From the NCBI GenBank assembly GCA_013396635.1, contig WBMW01005542.1, positions 2,911,527 through 2,975,526 on the forward strand: 64,000 nucleotides of DNA. The letters run 5' to 3'. The notes under the pieces are model-generated. The model did not search any database. It had not been told where the DNA came from and saw only the letters and a list, made by a program, of their open reading frames with translations. The translations under genes were made by a program, and so were the position numbers. Every line of letters begins with the position of its first letter. Within the stretch, counting starts at the first letter, position 1. The stretch comes from Penelope pileata. Lineage: Eukaryota; Chordata; Aves; Galliformes; Cracidae. Shown one piece after another: positions 11,401 to 25,230 of the stretch.

Positions 11401-14184
11401 TTCCCACCAGCAGGTTACCTCTAATCAGAAGACAAGGGGGAGGCCGTTGCACTGAGCCACACTGCAGGTGGAGTGCATGGCTCCCAACAGGACCTCATGG
11501 GAATGGGGACCTTCCTGGGGTGCCCTGGCTGCAGTGTCCTGAGAATTACTCAAAATGGTGCTCAGTCTCAACAGGTGATCACTGTGGTTGTGTTAAACAC
11601 AGAGGCCAGGAAGAGGCACTGTGTGGATTGTATCAGCTTCATATATTCTGTCTAGAGAAGTGAAGGAACTTAACTTGTTCATAAACATTTTTGCTATTAT
11701 AACTAATCTGTACTGAAGTCATCTCAAGCCCACATCATCAACATTTTTATAATGGTGATGTTTTCTATGTTTCTAAGCATTACCAGAAGGCACCAGAACA
11801 AAATGCTACATTGTCTGCCTCAACTGTTTTTCTGGGACATATCACAACGCAGGGACCAATGAACCAGGAGTGTCTTCAAGGCACTTTGAAGGAAAAGCAG
11901 AAACGCTTTGAACCTGATTTTACAGATATTAAAGATTAACAACCCAGTGTTCACTACACTTCTGTTTAGGGAAGCCTAAGAGTTTCATCCATAATTGATG
12001 TCTTCTGTATTTACTCAAAGTGCACATAAATAAAGAAGAAAAAAGCAGGCTAGGAGAATCATTCTTGCTCAGATATAAGCACGCTAGCGCAACGTCTCAG
12101 AAGGTGACACAAAGTTGTCCCTTGTGGGAACTACAGGCTCTTTCTGCAGAACTCCACTGATGCCAGTGGAGTGCCACATGGGGATGGTTTATCAACCACA
12201 CAGAACATTTTGCACCACTGAGGCTTTGTATTTCTCAGCAGACCACACTTCAGGGCTACTTTTTGAAAGACTGCTGGACTGCATTATACTGCTGTACTGT
12301 CTCCTTTCTATACATATGTGTACTGGAAACTCTGCAACTTCTGCTGTGGCTGTGCTTTTTTATATATCAGCAGCCAACTTGTGCTAGAAATTTTACAATC
12401 AAATATGAAGAGCTAATTTCCTATCCAAAGAGAATGTTTACAGCAGGGTTTGCTTGAACTTACAGCACCGTATCAGGGTAATCAGGCTGCTATCTCTGGG
12501 TCTTTTGTGGAGCCTTTCACTCCTCCCTTTTCTTTTGCCACAAGAAGCTCAAATCAAATGAATCCAGGGAGCAGAAGGAACAAATCAAGCTTGATTTGTT
12601 GTTGAATCAAGAACAGTTGCTATGCAGTTGCTCCATTCTCCTCTGCAATCCTTGCTGTAGCATTGGATACTGGCTGAGGCAGGGAAAAGAGAAGAGGGGA
12701 AAGAAAGTCCAGGGGTACCTACCACCTCCTTATAATTTCTCGTAAGAATTTAACACAATCTGCCTAAGTATTCAGCTGTGTTCTTATTAAATGTTCCTGA
12801 AACAAAGTCAAAAAGTCCTCAGATGGGGAAAAGCCCTATTCCAGCAACCTGTTGGCTTTAAGAAAATGTGAATGCCATATGGTACCATCATCTTTACACA
12901 AAAGGGTGAAGCAGCAGTTTGGTAGTTTGGTACCTATAGGTGGAAGAGCACGGTAGAAAGGTATATTCAGTAGGAAAAAGAGAGGGATCTCCAGCAAGCA
13001 GCAGCTGAGCCTCTTGTTCTGAATTACCTCCTAAAAGTGTCCCTCTCCCTCAGCTAATTGCATGGATTTGCTGAAGCTCTTGCTGAGGCTGAGGATAGCC
13101 TTATGGAATACCCCAAAAGCCAACCTACTGCCTGATCTAAAGTGCAGGTTGTTTTATGTATATTTATGGAGCATGAGCATTAGTTTCTTTCTCTGAGCTG
13201 GATCATCATCTCTCAGGAGCTTTGAAAATGCACAAATGGTAGAGGATCAACTTCTGTTTTGTGTTAGCGTGTGCTTTCTGCTTAATAAGTGCACTCACGG
13301 ATAGTTAAGATCTATTTAAAGCCTGCAGGGTGGCTGAAAGATAAATATGTTTAATGTGCCTACTCAGTGGCTTTCTTACTCAGCTTTCTACTGACAAAAA
13401 CTTGGGCACTAATAATCTAACCCAAGTGAGACACCGTATTGGGAAAAAAGCAACCACTTCTGAAGCTCCCACATTGCATCTTTTACATTCAGCTGGAGGA
13501 ACAAATTTTCGGCATTCCATTGTGGAAGAGAGCAGAATTCTTCCTATTCACTCTTGTCTTGTTCCTGATGCTAATTAGATAGATCAAAGAAGATGTATGG
13601 GAGTTGAAGTTTGTTTACAGATACGTTAATCAAAATGGTATTTTTGTGTTTGAATTCAAACTGCAGTTCAGATTAACCTGAGTGGCAGTGAAGCAGGCTT
13701 TCTCTCCACATTTCAGCTCCATACAAAGCTCCTTTTGGGCAGGCTCAACAACATGTGGATAGAACAGTGATATGAAAGAATAAAGAGGGCCTAGTTTTCA
13801 AAAGCATAATTTCATCACATTCCAGAAAATCACTGTAACTAATATGTATATGCAGACAGCATGGCATGAACACATACATAGGAAATATGTATGGAAATAC
13901 CTTCAATCCCACTAAAATAGAAATTCTTTCCACTCTCATCAGTCCAGCACAACTGTGACTTTCCCCTGGCACATGGCTCAAAAGATATCTTTTGGTTCAG
14001 CAGATTTTCAGCTTGGGGACTGGGGTGACGACCCAAACATTTGTTCTCTCTCCTGTGAAAAACACACAGGGAACAATGTCTGTGCCTTCAGCAACAGTTT
14101 TTCCACCACTAATTCATAATGCTGCAGAAAGCCCAAGAACCCCAGGTTTTCTGATTTAGGGAGAAGTGCGAACCAAATACTCAC
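8475..14184 (-). other. NIPAL2: NIPAL2 intron 5
   Basis: A 5.7-kb intron with GTGAGT donor (14184) and CAG acceptor (8475-8476). Some GC-richer stretches (about 10.5-11.6 kb) give spurious ORFs. I recognise no transposon, RNA gene or exon. Confidence 0.85.
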
Positions 14185-14306
14185 CACATATACCAAGAAA
14201 GGCCAGCTCACTAAGTAATTCTGTACTTGTCTTGCTGTGAGCTCTTGGGGTACATTTGGAGCAAATGTCACCAACAAGTATGACCCTACTACTGCCAGTG
14301 CTCCTC
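14185..14306 (-). CDS. NIPAL2: NIPAL2 exon: membrane segment, loop and start of the next segment
   Basis: A 122-base exon, phase 1 in and phase 0 out. The acceptor is TCTTTACAG (AG at 14308-14307) and the donor is GTGAGT from 14184. It reads GGALAVVGSYLLVTFAPNV, then PQELTARQVQNYLVSWPFLV and YV. This aligns with the human block TTLAFAGTYLLVNFAPN / ITQAISARTVQYYLVGWQFLIYV with no gap. The exon covers about residues 131-171: one hydrophobic helix, a polar loop, and the first half of the helix completed by the next exon at 8378-8474. Confidence 0.95.
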
Positions 14307-16250
14307 CTGTAAAGAAAAGGGAACATTATTTTGTTAATACACATAATTGTGGTCATTCTTGCTCTCCAGCTCTCTTAGAAACAGATTCTAGGAGAAAACT
14401 GAAGTTTGCATGATCAGATCTGGTTGTAGGTATTTGGACTGGCATTTGTGGTCCTATCCAGTCTAATTTTTATTAAAGACCTAAAGAATTCTTGAAATAT
14501 GAAAAAAGCTGTCAGTAAAGCCTCACAGATTATGGTCACAATGCAGCAACACATTTTCACATGTATTCGATTCTAATCCCAAGTGCATAGCAAAGTAGAA
14601 TCAATCTTTGTATTCCTCATAGGCACAAAGCAGGTCACATAAACTTCTCCTAAACTGAAAGGAGAAGCTGCTGACGAAGGCAGACAAATAGATCATCAAT
14701 CAGCACAAACATACGCTGCTCTCCTGAAGTCACCGTGGCCACAGAGATCTGCACCAGCCACAGACCTTCCCTGGAAACGTGAAGTGCAACAGATACGTTC
14801 CAGCCGCGTGCTCATGTGAAGCTGTCAGGAAGCCACCATTTCGGCCACTCCTTGCTGCATTTACAACAACTGTTTTATAAAAGGCTGATTTGCAAAAGGC
14901 TGTTCAGCCATTGGGTTGCTGGGGCCCCCTTCCAAGGTCAAACTTGCATTATTGTGCTTTTAATAAAAATCTGGAAGTTCTGCCTTGTGGACAGCCAGCT
15001 GACAAACACAGATGTTCATTGAGTTATCCAGATAGAAGTGAGCTGATTCTGAGCTCATAAGCTTCATTGAATTAAGGAAGATATTAGCTAATCAATTTTT
15101 CTTCAAGTAATCTTAAAAGTTCTTGGCAAACCTATAAATCGGTGTGGAATACAACGCTCAGGAATACAAAACAAGGCACATCCGGAGGACTTTGCTGGCA
15201 CTGCTATCGCACACAGTTTCTTTGGAAAAGCAGAACTATTCTATATTTATGTGCTTGCAAAAACATCACCATATTTCCCATCATACAGCTCATTCCTATG
15301 GAATGTAGCAACATTGTTAAATCCTTCTTGCGAAGTCTAACTCACAGAAATAAAATAAATCAGAGCTGAACACTAGTTAAAGCAGAACAATGCATAAGGC
15401 CATAAGGGAAACACGATCAGTTGAGAGGAGAGGGGGAATTCTGAATGTAGAAGCTGAGCTGGCAAATTCAGATCCCAAACCTAAATAAATATTATATAGT
15501 TTTCCTGGAACAATTCTGAACAGATCTCTCCAAAATGTTCATGAGAACAGCTGGGATGTCCTTGTTTTAGTATGAGCAATCAAGTGTAGCTGCTAGAAAC
15601 TCCACGGCAATACCAGGTGTGTCCTGGCAGGTACCCATCAGGTGTGCTCTCTGTGTTGAGAATGGTTGGTGTAAACCCCAAACTCTGAAATCTGCTTGTC
15701 TCTCACTATTACAAGCAGGGCAGTGTTGATACGCAAAGTCATCTTGGACGCACACACAAATTTGACATGCTTTTGCAATGAAGACCATGTTTCCCAGCAA
15801 AACTCTTGACAACATGATTATTTGCTCTTTGAAGTGATAAAATTAATACCAAAAGGGAAGTTGCCACTTTCAATTGAATTTGAATTTTTGTGCAATATCA
15901 ATGCAGTTTGAATGAGTAACTCAATGGTATCATTAATTTTATTAAAATTGTGTTATAAAGAAAATACTTAGTACCGCCTAAGGAGCAAAAATAGATAGTG
16001 GAAATAAATTTGAGCAAAAGAACACATAAGGAATGAGTTACAGGTATAAGAGCAGAATATTTTGGAGTAGTCTTTTTCACATGCACTGAAGATTCTCGCT
16101 CTTTTTTTCACTTCTTTGCAGTTTTGTAAGTATCTTCTTCAAAACGCTTGCTTGGGAAAGTGGGAGCGTGAAGGTGGGGGGTTGCATGAGAGCTTCAGCT
16201 TGCTGAGCATATGGCCACACACACGCCTGTATCAGCAAACACATACTTAC
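14307..16250 (-). other. NIPAL2: NIPAL2 intron 4
   Basis: A 1.9-kb intron between the small 57-base exon and the 14185-14306 exon. GTAAGT donor and TTTACAG acceptor. AT-rich; nothing else recognised. Confidence 0.85.
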
Positions 16251-16307
16251 CCAAAATATCAGCAGCCCTCACAGTCTTTAGGAATAAGACAGAAATAAAT
16301 GCACTAC
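16251..16307 (-). CDS. NIPAL2: NIPAL2 exon: 57-base small exon
   Basis: A 57-base exon too short to show as an ORF. The acceptor is TCTTCTAG (AG at 16309-16308) and the donor is GTAAGT from 16250. It completes the split glycine and reads SAFISVLFLKTVRAADIL before a second split glycine (phase 1 in, phase 1 out). The human block is, from memory, SAIISVTFLKDNLRASDLLG, so the match is clear, but the bird sequence appears one residue shorter in the loop (KTVRA against KDNLRA). It encodes about residues 112-131, a membrane segment and a short charged loop. Without this exon the neighbouring phases (1 and 1) would still join, so skipping it would keep the frame. Confidence 0.9.
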
Positions 16308-18985
16308 CTAGAAGAGAAATATAAAGACATTTTTTTATATTCTATAGAATATCAAGTGCTATACCAAAAAGCCACCCTGAGCCAAGTATAAATATATCTC
16401 AAGGCTGTTGTTGCACCATACCACAATATAACCAGGCAGGAGTCCATTCCAGCAACCAACCAATACTCAGCTTTGTACGATTTTAAACATACCCAGCAGG
16501 CTCTTACATAGCTGAAGGGATGCAATACCCTTCCCATCTCCCACACAAACACTGCATAAACTGTCCTGATTCAGTCATACACAGAAGTGTTAGGAAACTT
16601 GGGCACTGATCAGCCCTACTCTTCCACCCCCTATTTTCAACTCACTACATGGACTTGATCAAAGCATAGAGGGATAAATTTCTCCTTCTCTAGATTCCAG
16701 TGTAATAGAGGTTTAAAAGTAAAGTAGCAGAAATACAACTGAGAGGAAGAAAAACGCTGCAAAATTGTAATATTTATTACGAACTAAGAGACTGGTCTTG
16801 ATGTCTGCAAACAAGCAGGAGGAGGAACTAGCAACTATATCGAACAAGAGGGCTGCCCATGGTCTTCTAGAATGACTTGTAATGAAAAGGGGGAAAACGG
16901 AAGTGAGCACTTGAGATGCACACAAAAATGGAAATGACCTCTTCTTTCCTGGGCAGCTCCTTCCCTTGCCCAGGTCTCCCATCTCGCCTGTCCCAGCTCC
17001 CAGCCCAGCCTGGTGTGGAAGGGCAGCAGGGAGCAGGAGAGCAGCAGCAGCCGTCACAACAGGACTTCTGGTGAGTGGCTCATTGTGGACATCTGCTAGA
17101 GAAGGAAGAAGGGGTTTGGAACTAAGATGGGTGAGATTGTCAGTCACCTGGAAGAGATGGCTCTCTTCCAGCATGCAACTTTAGAGCATTTTGCCTCTAA
17201 GGGCAGGCAAAAGAAGCTGCAAAGCTCCTATCTAAGAGTGATTTAGAAAGGCCTTTGGGAGAGGCACATTGGTAATGTTAGATTCATTTAGAAACCTCAA
17301 AGAATGAGGTTTCACTGTCCCAGGAGGGACTGTGAAAGGGCACACCAAAACTAAACCATGGGAAGTTGCTACAAGTTCTTTGTTCCTGACTACAGCACGA
17401 AATTATTGGTTTATTCTTGAAATAACAGAACTTTTTGCGACAATCTCTGCATAATTATCTCTGTTGTTCTGATGGAAAAATTAATCTGTGGTTAACTGCT
17501 AGATATACTCTAGATACATCAAAAGAGGTTCATAACAAGAGGCAAACAGAATGAGAATTCAGCATCATGTCAGCAGAAAATTAGATAAAGCATAAGTCAT
17601 AAACTGCAGGAAGAGTGATAGAGATCTATGCAAATGAGTAAGAGCAATAAAAGAAACTCCAGCTGAAACTGCCTCACCGAAAGCAAGCTACCTGACATAG
17701 TTTTCTTTATTCAGTGTTTCAGTGACAACTTTGCTGGAGAAAAGACACTGGTATCCAGGCAACACTGGCAATACCAGAGCTACCCCATTTCAGAAAAGAG
17801 AGAGGATAAAAGCCAGGAAAGAAGTAGCAGCAACCCAAGTTAGAGCAGGAATTAATTACTGCTCTGCCTCCTTTCTGTCACAGCTTTCCCAAACCACATC
17901 TCAGACCACCCCACAGGCAGCCACCGTAGCAGCACTGACCTGTTGCTTAACCAGCTGCTGCCTCAGTGATTTCTTTTTTGGACTACCCCTTTGTCTGGGC
18001 TCCCTGTGGAGATCTAGTAAATACAATTGAGAGTTCAACGCCAGTATTGGCATCCAATTTGAGGTGAGATGAGTTATTCCCAAATTTGCACTGCCTGGTT
18101 CTTTGGAGATGCTAAACAGCAACCTGCGGACATCACAACCTCTGAGACTGGCAGTAGGCACAGGCAGGCATGGGAACGCATCCAGACAATGAAACCAGTC
18201 ACTCAGCCTGTCATCCATTTTAATAATGCAAATGCAGCAAGCTCCTTCTCCAGAGATAGCTGGTAATGCACAAGAGATCATGAGCTTAACAGAATATATG
18301 TATAATTAATGCTCTTCATGATGTGTAATATGTAGAGGGATCTAAAAAAAGAAGTTTGATCCATCTGGGATCGGAGGAATTGATAAAACCTGAAGTAGGA
18401 GAGGATGTGCAACTAGAAGAGGAGGAGAGTGAAACCCAGGGGAGACTGAACAGAAAAGGCAACTGTCCCTGTGGATAAGCCACCAAGGCTTCAAGTGAAG
18501 CAGAAAAGCAAAAGCCTCACAGCCTCAGGTGCATTTTGCTGCTTAAGACATTCGCTTCCCAAGCCAATGTTAGCTGACAAACACATTGCTCCCACCATCT
18601 CCTCTGCGCCTGGTGGCCTCCAAGCGGGAGGCTGGGACCTCCCAGAGTCCCCTCCAGCCCGAGTGGTCCTGGGACTGTGGGAACCCTTGGCAGAAGGGTA
18701 AGTGGGCAGCCAAAGACCACAGCTAAGCCCCCCAGATATGTGAATTAAAGCCCTTCCTACCACCCAGACCCAGTTTTCCCTTTCCCATGCCAGGGTCCTC
18801 TTGTTCTCCCTCTGCCACAGGAGCTGTGGGCATCCTTCTCCTCTGTGTTATACTGACGTGGGAAGGGAGTCGCTGAACATTATGTTCAGCCCTATGAATG
18901 AATAGACCAAGGAAGTTGGGCAATTGCTGTGCTGAAAAGTATTAATGTGTCTTTTCAATTCTTCATTTATTCGCCTGTTTTTCTT

Positions 18986-19000
18986 AAAAAAAAAAAAAAA
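18986..19000. repeat. A15 homopolymer
   Basis: Fifteen consecutive A in NIPAL2 intron 3. There is no recognisable retroposed sequence on its left side, so I do not call it a poly(A) tail. Confidence 0.9.
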
Positions 19001-20947
19001 GGCTATAGACAGTCATAGAGATTAAGATCCACGTCAATGAGGACTATTCTCTGTTTTTTTAATTGGTCAGCAATTGAATTCAACAATGAAGAAAAGCAAA
19101 CAAAAAAATTGTCAGAGCATAAGCTGGCAACAGTGTGGCAATAAAGCAAGCAATTTATCATAGTTGTACGCTGTAATTGTTTTTGAACCACTGTTTCAAG
19201 CACACGCACGACTCGAAGCCTGAATTGTCAGTCTGTAAGTCCTTGGCTGCACCCCTGCTTGTCTGAGACAATTTGTGTACTTTCAGCTGAATCAGAACTT
19301 TTGCAGCTTATTAACTAGTTATTGAGGTAAATGTTTCAAAAGTAGGCACAGATCTTACTCCTGCTGAAAGCAGTGGCAGCTAACCCACTAGACCAAGAGA
19401 AGGGCAGAAAAGCTGGGAGATGATCTGTTAAGGACTGGACGTCACAGAACCGAGCCCAGAGAACCATACAAGTCAAAATTCATCCTAATGAAGTCTTTGA
19501 GTTATTTTCCTGATTTGGTTGCATCATGTTTATATTGATATCCACAAATTGAGAAGTAAATAGGTCATTAAAATACTTGGATCTTTATAAGAGAGCCTTT
19601 CTGAAGGCTCATAAACCTCTTCAATCTGGAAATATGGAATTATTATTTCAAATGAAAAATATTATGACTTGTTACTGCATCATAATCATGATAAATATAA
19701 AGTATTGAGTGGAAAAGGGAAAAAAGAGTTCGTTCAGGAGCTTAATTGTTATGTTGAAACAACCTTGTCTTTTCACACACCAGCATAATACAATCTGTTT
19801 TGTATTCATTGTGTTACTGCAGCATGTGAATTTCTATTTAAATTGAAAAATATGGTAGGAAATGTCCATTTTTCTGCATGATATGCAATTAAGTGCCTTC
19901 AGGGAGAGGTGTAATGGTGCTACACATAAATTAGTCCAATGCTGATTCTCCTTGGAGAGTGATAGCGCGCGATTATCTCCATATGTAGGTTTTCTGCAGC
20001 AGAAACAGAAATAAAGAGTAGCATGATATGTGGGTTCTGCCACTAGCAGAGACTGAAGGGTGAGAATCCAGCTCAAAAAACAACTCCTCTGCCTCCTAGA
20101 CAAGAAATCTGCACTTTGGCTTGTTTCTTGTTTGTCTGCTTGCTTGTTTTTAAGAAAGGAATAATGTGCAGCAATAGAAGTTAAACACAGAAAATACATA
20201 CTGAACATTAGAGTATATTTTTTGCATTTTATCCAATTCAACCTTAAAAGACTCACATGAAAAAAGTGTCCACTACGCTATTTCTATTCTAGATATTCCA
20301 AATACTACTATTTTTTCAACCCAAAACTATTTTACAAATAAGTATTTTTCATCATTAAGCTGCTTTCCTGATATGGAGGCTATTTATGAATCTCACCATT
20401 TTACCTTTATTTTTAATGTCAGACCCTAACCTAAGGAATTACCTTCAAAACTGTGCATGACTATACATGCTGGTTTATACTTCATTTTCCTCATTTTATG
20501 TCTTAGATTAGTTTTATGTACTATTTTTAATAATTAGTGCTCTCCTCAGAAATGCACAGATTACCTTTGTTGCTTCTGTCTTGTCAACAGAGACACAAAT
20601 TTGAATATTATCCCCAAATATTCACTCTTTAAAGCATAACTGATTGGTAGCAAAGCTAAGGTCACATCACTTAGGTAAAGGCTCTGAAAACCCCCTGTTG
20701 TGCAGAATGTTCCTGTACCCTTTTCACTAACAGCATGGAAAAATACCAAAGGAGCAGTACAAGCCATGATGTGAAGACTTGTTTAATGTTTGCACCTCTC
20801 CTGGTTTGTGCAATAGGGAAAACACTTCACTTTTAGTCTAAGCATTTACATTGTTTTATGGGTCTGCCTGTGACTTATGAAGCAGTTTAATCTCAACCAG
20901 CTGATTTCACACTAAAACTGCTGAGGAGTGCTCAGACTGTGACAACA

Positions 20948-20962
20948 CTGCTGCTGCTGCTG
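20948..20962. repeat. Short CTG microsatellite (5 units)
   Basis: Five uninterrupted CTG units in intron 3, on the strand opposite to NIPAL2 transcription (CAG in the transcript). Too short to be notable. Confidence 0.9.
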
Positions 20963-23900
20963 GGAAGGGTCACGTCTCAAAATGCAGCCTTAAAGTGTGC
21001 TTTATACAGAGAGACCCTCAGTCCTCTTTCTGCCTTCTGAGCTGAAGAGATCCAGGACCATCCTGGTACAGAAGCAGTGGGAGATGCTTTATTCCATTCA
21101 ATCTCAGGTAGCCTGCCATGCAGTCAGGAAGATCTGGAGAGGAGGTGAAGCAGGCAGTACATCTGATCACTGCGACTCAAACGAGCAGCGGGCCCAGGGG
21201 GCAGATAATGGGAAGCAACTCTTACTGGGCACATCCCAGTAGGTCTGCAAGAGGTCTGGGGGCTAAACATTAGAAGCAGGCCAGGAAAAGAGACTGAACT
21301 GATGAGGTTGCTGGTCATGACAAGCATGTGGTTTAGCTGAAGAAGGATGGTGGGAAAAGAAAGAAGCAAAACCAATGAACAAATGAACAACTAATGAACA
21401 AACAAATACACAAAAACATGCGCCAAAATGGGTAAAGAGTTAAGGGTGTTTAGAAGGAAGGGAGGTGTTTTTGAGGAAAAAGCTGTGCTCACAGCCCTGG
21501 AGCAGAGTGAAACATCTCCCTCCTATGCAAAGGGCCAGAAGGGAGGCACAGAAGGACCAGGAGCACAAATTGCCCCTAATGCCCACGCAGCACAAGGACA
21601 AGCCGGGCCATGTGCCCTCTGCAGGCACCCACAGACAAAATACAGCTGCCTTTGAGTACCTGTAATGTCATCTCCATGGTGGAGTCTGCAAGAAGTCACT
21701 TCACGACTGAGAATCTCCCAGAGACCTTTAGCCAAAAACCTAAAAATTCTCCATCATCTTATCCTGCCTATGCCCCCATCTTGCTCATGGGGAGGGCAGC
21801 AGCTCAAGGAAATCCACTGCCCTACTGTGGGTCATTTTGGAGAGAGGATTCAGGTATGAGGATGAAGGGTGCTGTTAGACCTGGTGGGACCTGGGTCTCC
21901 TTCAGGGCCAGAGCTCTGTGCCAGAGGAGCATTAACATGAATTTGGAGAAAATGAAAGAGTACCTCCATGCATAGCTAGGGTTAAACAGAGAGCTAGCTC
22001 TGCCCAGGACATCTAGGAACAAATTCATCACAGCTAATTGACCATTAAAGCTATCCCTAGCTTGTATGATAGATATTAATGGTGCGCTACATACAAAGGA
22101 AGAATTACAGATTTTAATCAGTCGGTGCTTGACCTCTTGACAGCTATTCTGCACACTGAGCACATAACATCTCTATCGTGATTAAATATCACTACTGAAA
22201 AAGTGGTGGACAAGACATGAAAAGGTTTTTCCTCATCCCCAATGTCAATATCTTAATAAACAAGCAAGCAAGATGTCAGAGGAATTGCTCAAAAGAGAGA
22301 CCATTAAGGTGAGTTTAATTCTGGAAACTGGATTACAGAACATACACACTGCAGAGAAAAGGAAGGACCCTGAAAATCCTTTTGTTGCATCTTTAGACAC
22401 GCACTTTAAAGCATACTCTGGTGAATGCTTCCCAGTTCTCATGAGTAACAGAGTTCTCAAAATCTCACGGTCTTGGACCACAAAGGTGTTACATTACAAT
22501 GAGTGGGAGAAATCTTTTTCTACAAAAACATCTGAGAATCTTTTTCCTAAAACACCATCAGGGATATCATTTTTCCAAAGCCTAAAGCAATATCTTGCCC
22601 CGCAGCTATTTAGAAGGAGCATACAGAAATGAAAAGGGATCTCACCACTGTCAGCCTAAGTGAGTTAAGTGTAAAAAAGACCCTAGAGAATGATGAAAAC
22701 TGCGTAAGAAGCCATCTCTGATACCACTGGCCTCTCCTCACACAACCCCCCCCCTAAGTTATTTCTGCAAGCAAAAGCAAGAGAATGAACAAAAAAACCC
22801 ACAAGAGTCTAAAATTACCAAAGCTACACATAAAAAATGATCTTTAATTTTTAAGTATAAAAAGCTTTTTAATGATCACATCAAACATGTATTATTCCTT
22901 CATTTTTTTTTTTTTAATTAAAAATTTACCAATTTTTCCTCTGGAAGAAAACAACTGCTGTCTTCTCAAACTATTTAAAACCCTGAACAGATGTAGAGCT
23001 TGCATAATTGCAACCACACACAGAAATGCTTCCACTGTGTAAGAAAAAAAATATAGTCTTCGTAGCTTAATTCTAAGAAAAAAGAAAAAATCTACTGGTG
23101 TTGTGCCAACTTGTGGTCTGTGGCGATGAATTCTTTCTGAAATATCCATCACAAGCACCCATCTCAATAGGACGAAGCACAGACTTTTTGCTGTTTAATT
23201 GATACTGAATTACATGCACAATTCAGTTGGATTCAGTTAAATGCGATTGCAGGGCATAATAGATTTTGGCTCCATCTATTTTAAGACACAAGATGGTTCC
23301 TATTTCAGAGGTTCTGAGATACGTAATGGGAATAGCCCAAACATGGACTGGGCAGAGACTTGAGCTCTCCCCACATCCTGGTTTCCAAGCAAAGAAAACT
23401 CTCCATGTGAACCCAGAGTCACAAAGAGCTTCAGAGTCCCGTTGACACCTGGGCACACCACAAAGCACACCTCCCCTCTGCACGGCCATAGGTACTGAGC
23501 ACCCAGTGCCCCTGTCAGAGCCAGCTCTTGTGTTCTGAACAACAGAAGTGGTTGACAACAAATTCAGAAAAACTTGCTAATCCAAAGGGCAGAGTTAGGT
23601 TTAAATACGTGGTTGGAGTTTGTAAACGAGTGCTCAATTTCTTCATTTAAAAAAATGACTTATGAAAAGTTGCACGTTCAACAATGTGCCTCAAAAGAGC
23701 AGCCAACTAGACTATATGTCCACAGTCACTCGCCTAAAAGAGGTCACAACTTAATGAAAAAATATTCCTTGATCTTTGAAACTGGAAGACCTGCTGCCTG
23801 AACTATCCTCTGCACAGTTGTTAGCAGCTGATGTGTGTGTGTCTTGGTTAGTTTGCCATTGCCTTGAATGATGAACTGTTCTAAAATTAAAAAGATGCCT

Positions 23901-25152
23901 TACTCTCTCTCTGGTTCTAATTTCAGAAGACAGGGAAGTATCTAGTGGTAGGAAGTGTTACTGGGAAGTTATTGTTGCAATTGGCTGTCCACATCATTTT
24001 TACTTTCCCTTCCTTAAGGGAATGTTAGCTAGACTAAATACAATTTCAGATATCTCTATTGTTTGGGCTATGAAAGGGATACTGCCAGCTGGTATGTGGG
24101 AATGGAATATAAGGTATTAAAGTGCTTTCTGGGGCCTTCCAGGATAAACATTTTGGGGTCAGTTAGAAATTAATAAAAAAAAGATAAGAGTTTTGATAAA
24201 ATACAACAGCAAGGAAAATGGTTTCTTGAAATTTGTTACAAGTAAGGGGAAACGGAGGATGAAGGAAACAGATGCAGTGTTTCTTCACATATTGCAAAGG
24301 TACTGAAGAAGGAATCTGTCCGTATAAAAGTCACCCTATACATGACCTTTCCTTTGCAGCAGCTTAATAACTGATGTAATTTTTTCCCTTCCCAATGCTT
24401 TTCGTTTCTTCTTTCTAGATGTATACATTTGCATTTCCTTCAGTATGGGCAACAAATTAGATGAGGTTCCTGTATGTTCAGAAACATCTGGAAATGCCTA
24501 CAATTGTTAAAGATAAAAACTACCGCCACCAAAATCGCACTGGGATATGTCATGGTAATTTACATTTTCATCTCAGGTAATATCTCATTCCTTTCTTTGA
24601 GAACTCTTTCCTACAATGGTGAACTACAGCGGTTTTATATCTCATTCCCCAACATTCTGCAATAGTTTAACATTAAAGGTTACAGTAAATTGCCTGCAGT
24701 TTCCTTCCCCCACTACTGCTTTGCTAAATTGCACCCACATATGTTTGGCTGCCTCCTTCCACTGCAGACAGGCAGCCCACGGGGAAGATAATTCATCTTT
24801 TCTACCTTCCCATGCAGAATCGCTCACTGCAGTGTTGCTTCCAAGCATGAAGCTGGTAGCTAGACAAAGACCATGAAATGTTATCACTTGTCAATAGTAA
24901 GCAAATGAGCTCCAGCATATGCAGAACTGTTGTGATATCTCAGCCCTGGGTGTTTCAGCTGTGGATGTAAAGCAACACGATTAAGGGATGCACAGCACCA
25001 TGCATCCCTGTTTTGACAGACTCAGGGTGATAGTGCCTGGTCCACTCTGCTTTGCCTTAGCACAGTATGATCACATCTTTTAAAATGTATATTTCTTTAT
25101 CAAAGAAACAAGACATCTCACACCTGAGATAGCCCTCCAGATACCTCAATTC

Positions 25153-25230
25153 CAAAAAAACAAGAAAACAAAAAAAACCAAAAAAAACACCCCACACTAA
25201 AAACCAAACCAAAACAAAAACCATAACAAA
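25153..25230. repeat. A-rich low-complexity tract
   Basis: A run of A with scattered C (units such as AAAACCA and AAACCAAACC) about 80 bases long, in NIPAL2 intron 3. Seen directly. Confidence 0.9.

Noticed and set aside
16713..17174. Minus-strand 153-codon ORF in intron 3
   Set aside because: The sequence is on the gene strand but shows no NIPAL block. The adjoining exons already join with correct phase, and its runs of hydrophobic and serine residues look compositional.
18986..19000. A15 run considered as the poly(A) tail of a processed pseudogene
   Set aside because: No coding similarity upstream of it and no target-site duplication visible.
19834..20256. Minus-strand 140-codon ORF in intron 3
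   Set aside because: On the gene strand but unlike any part of the NIPA family and not needed for phase continuity. No other gene recognised.
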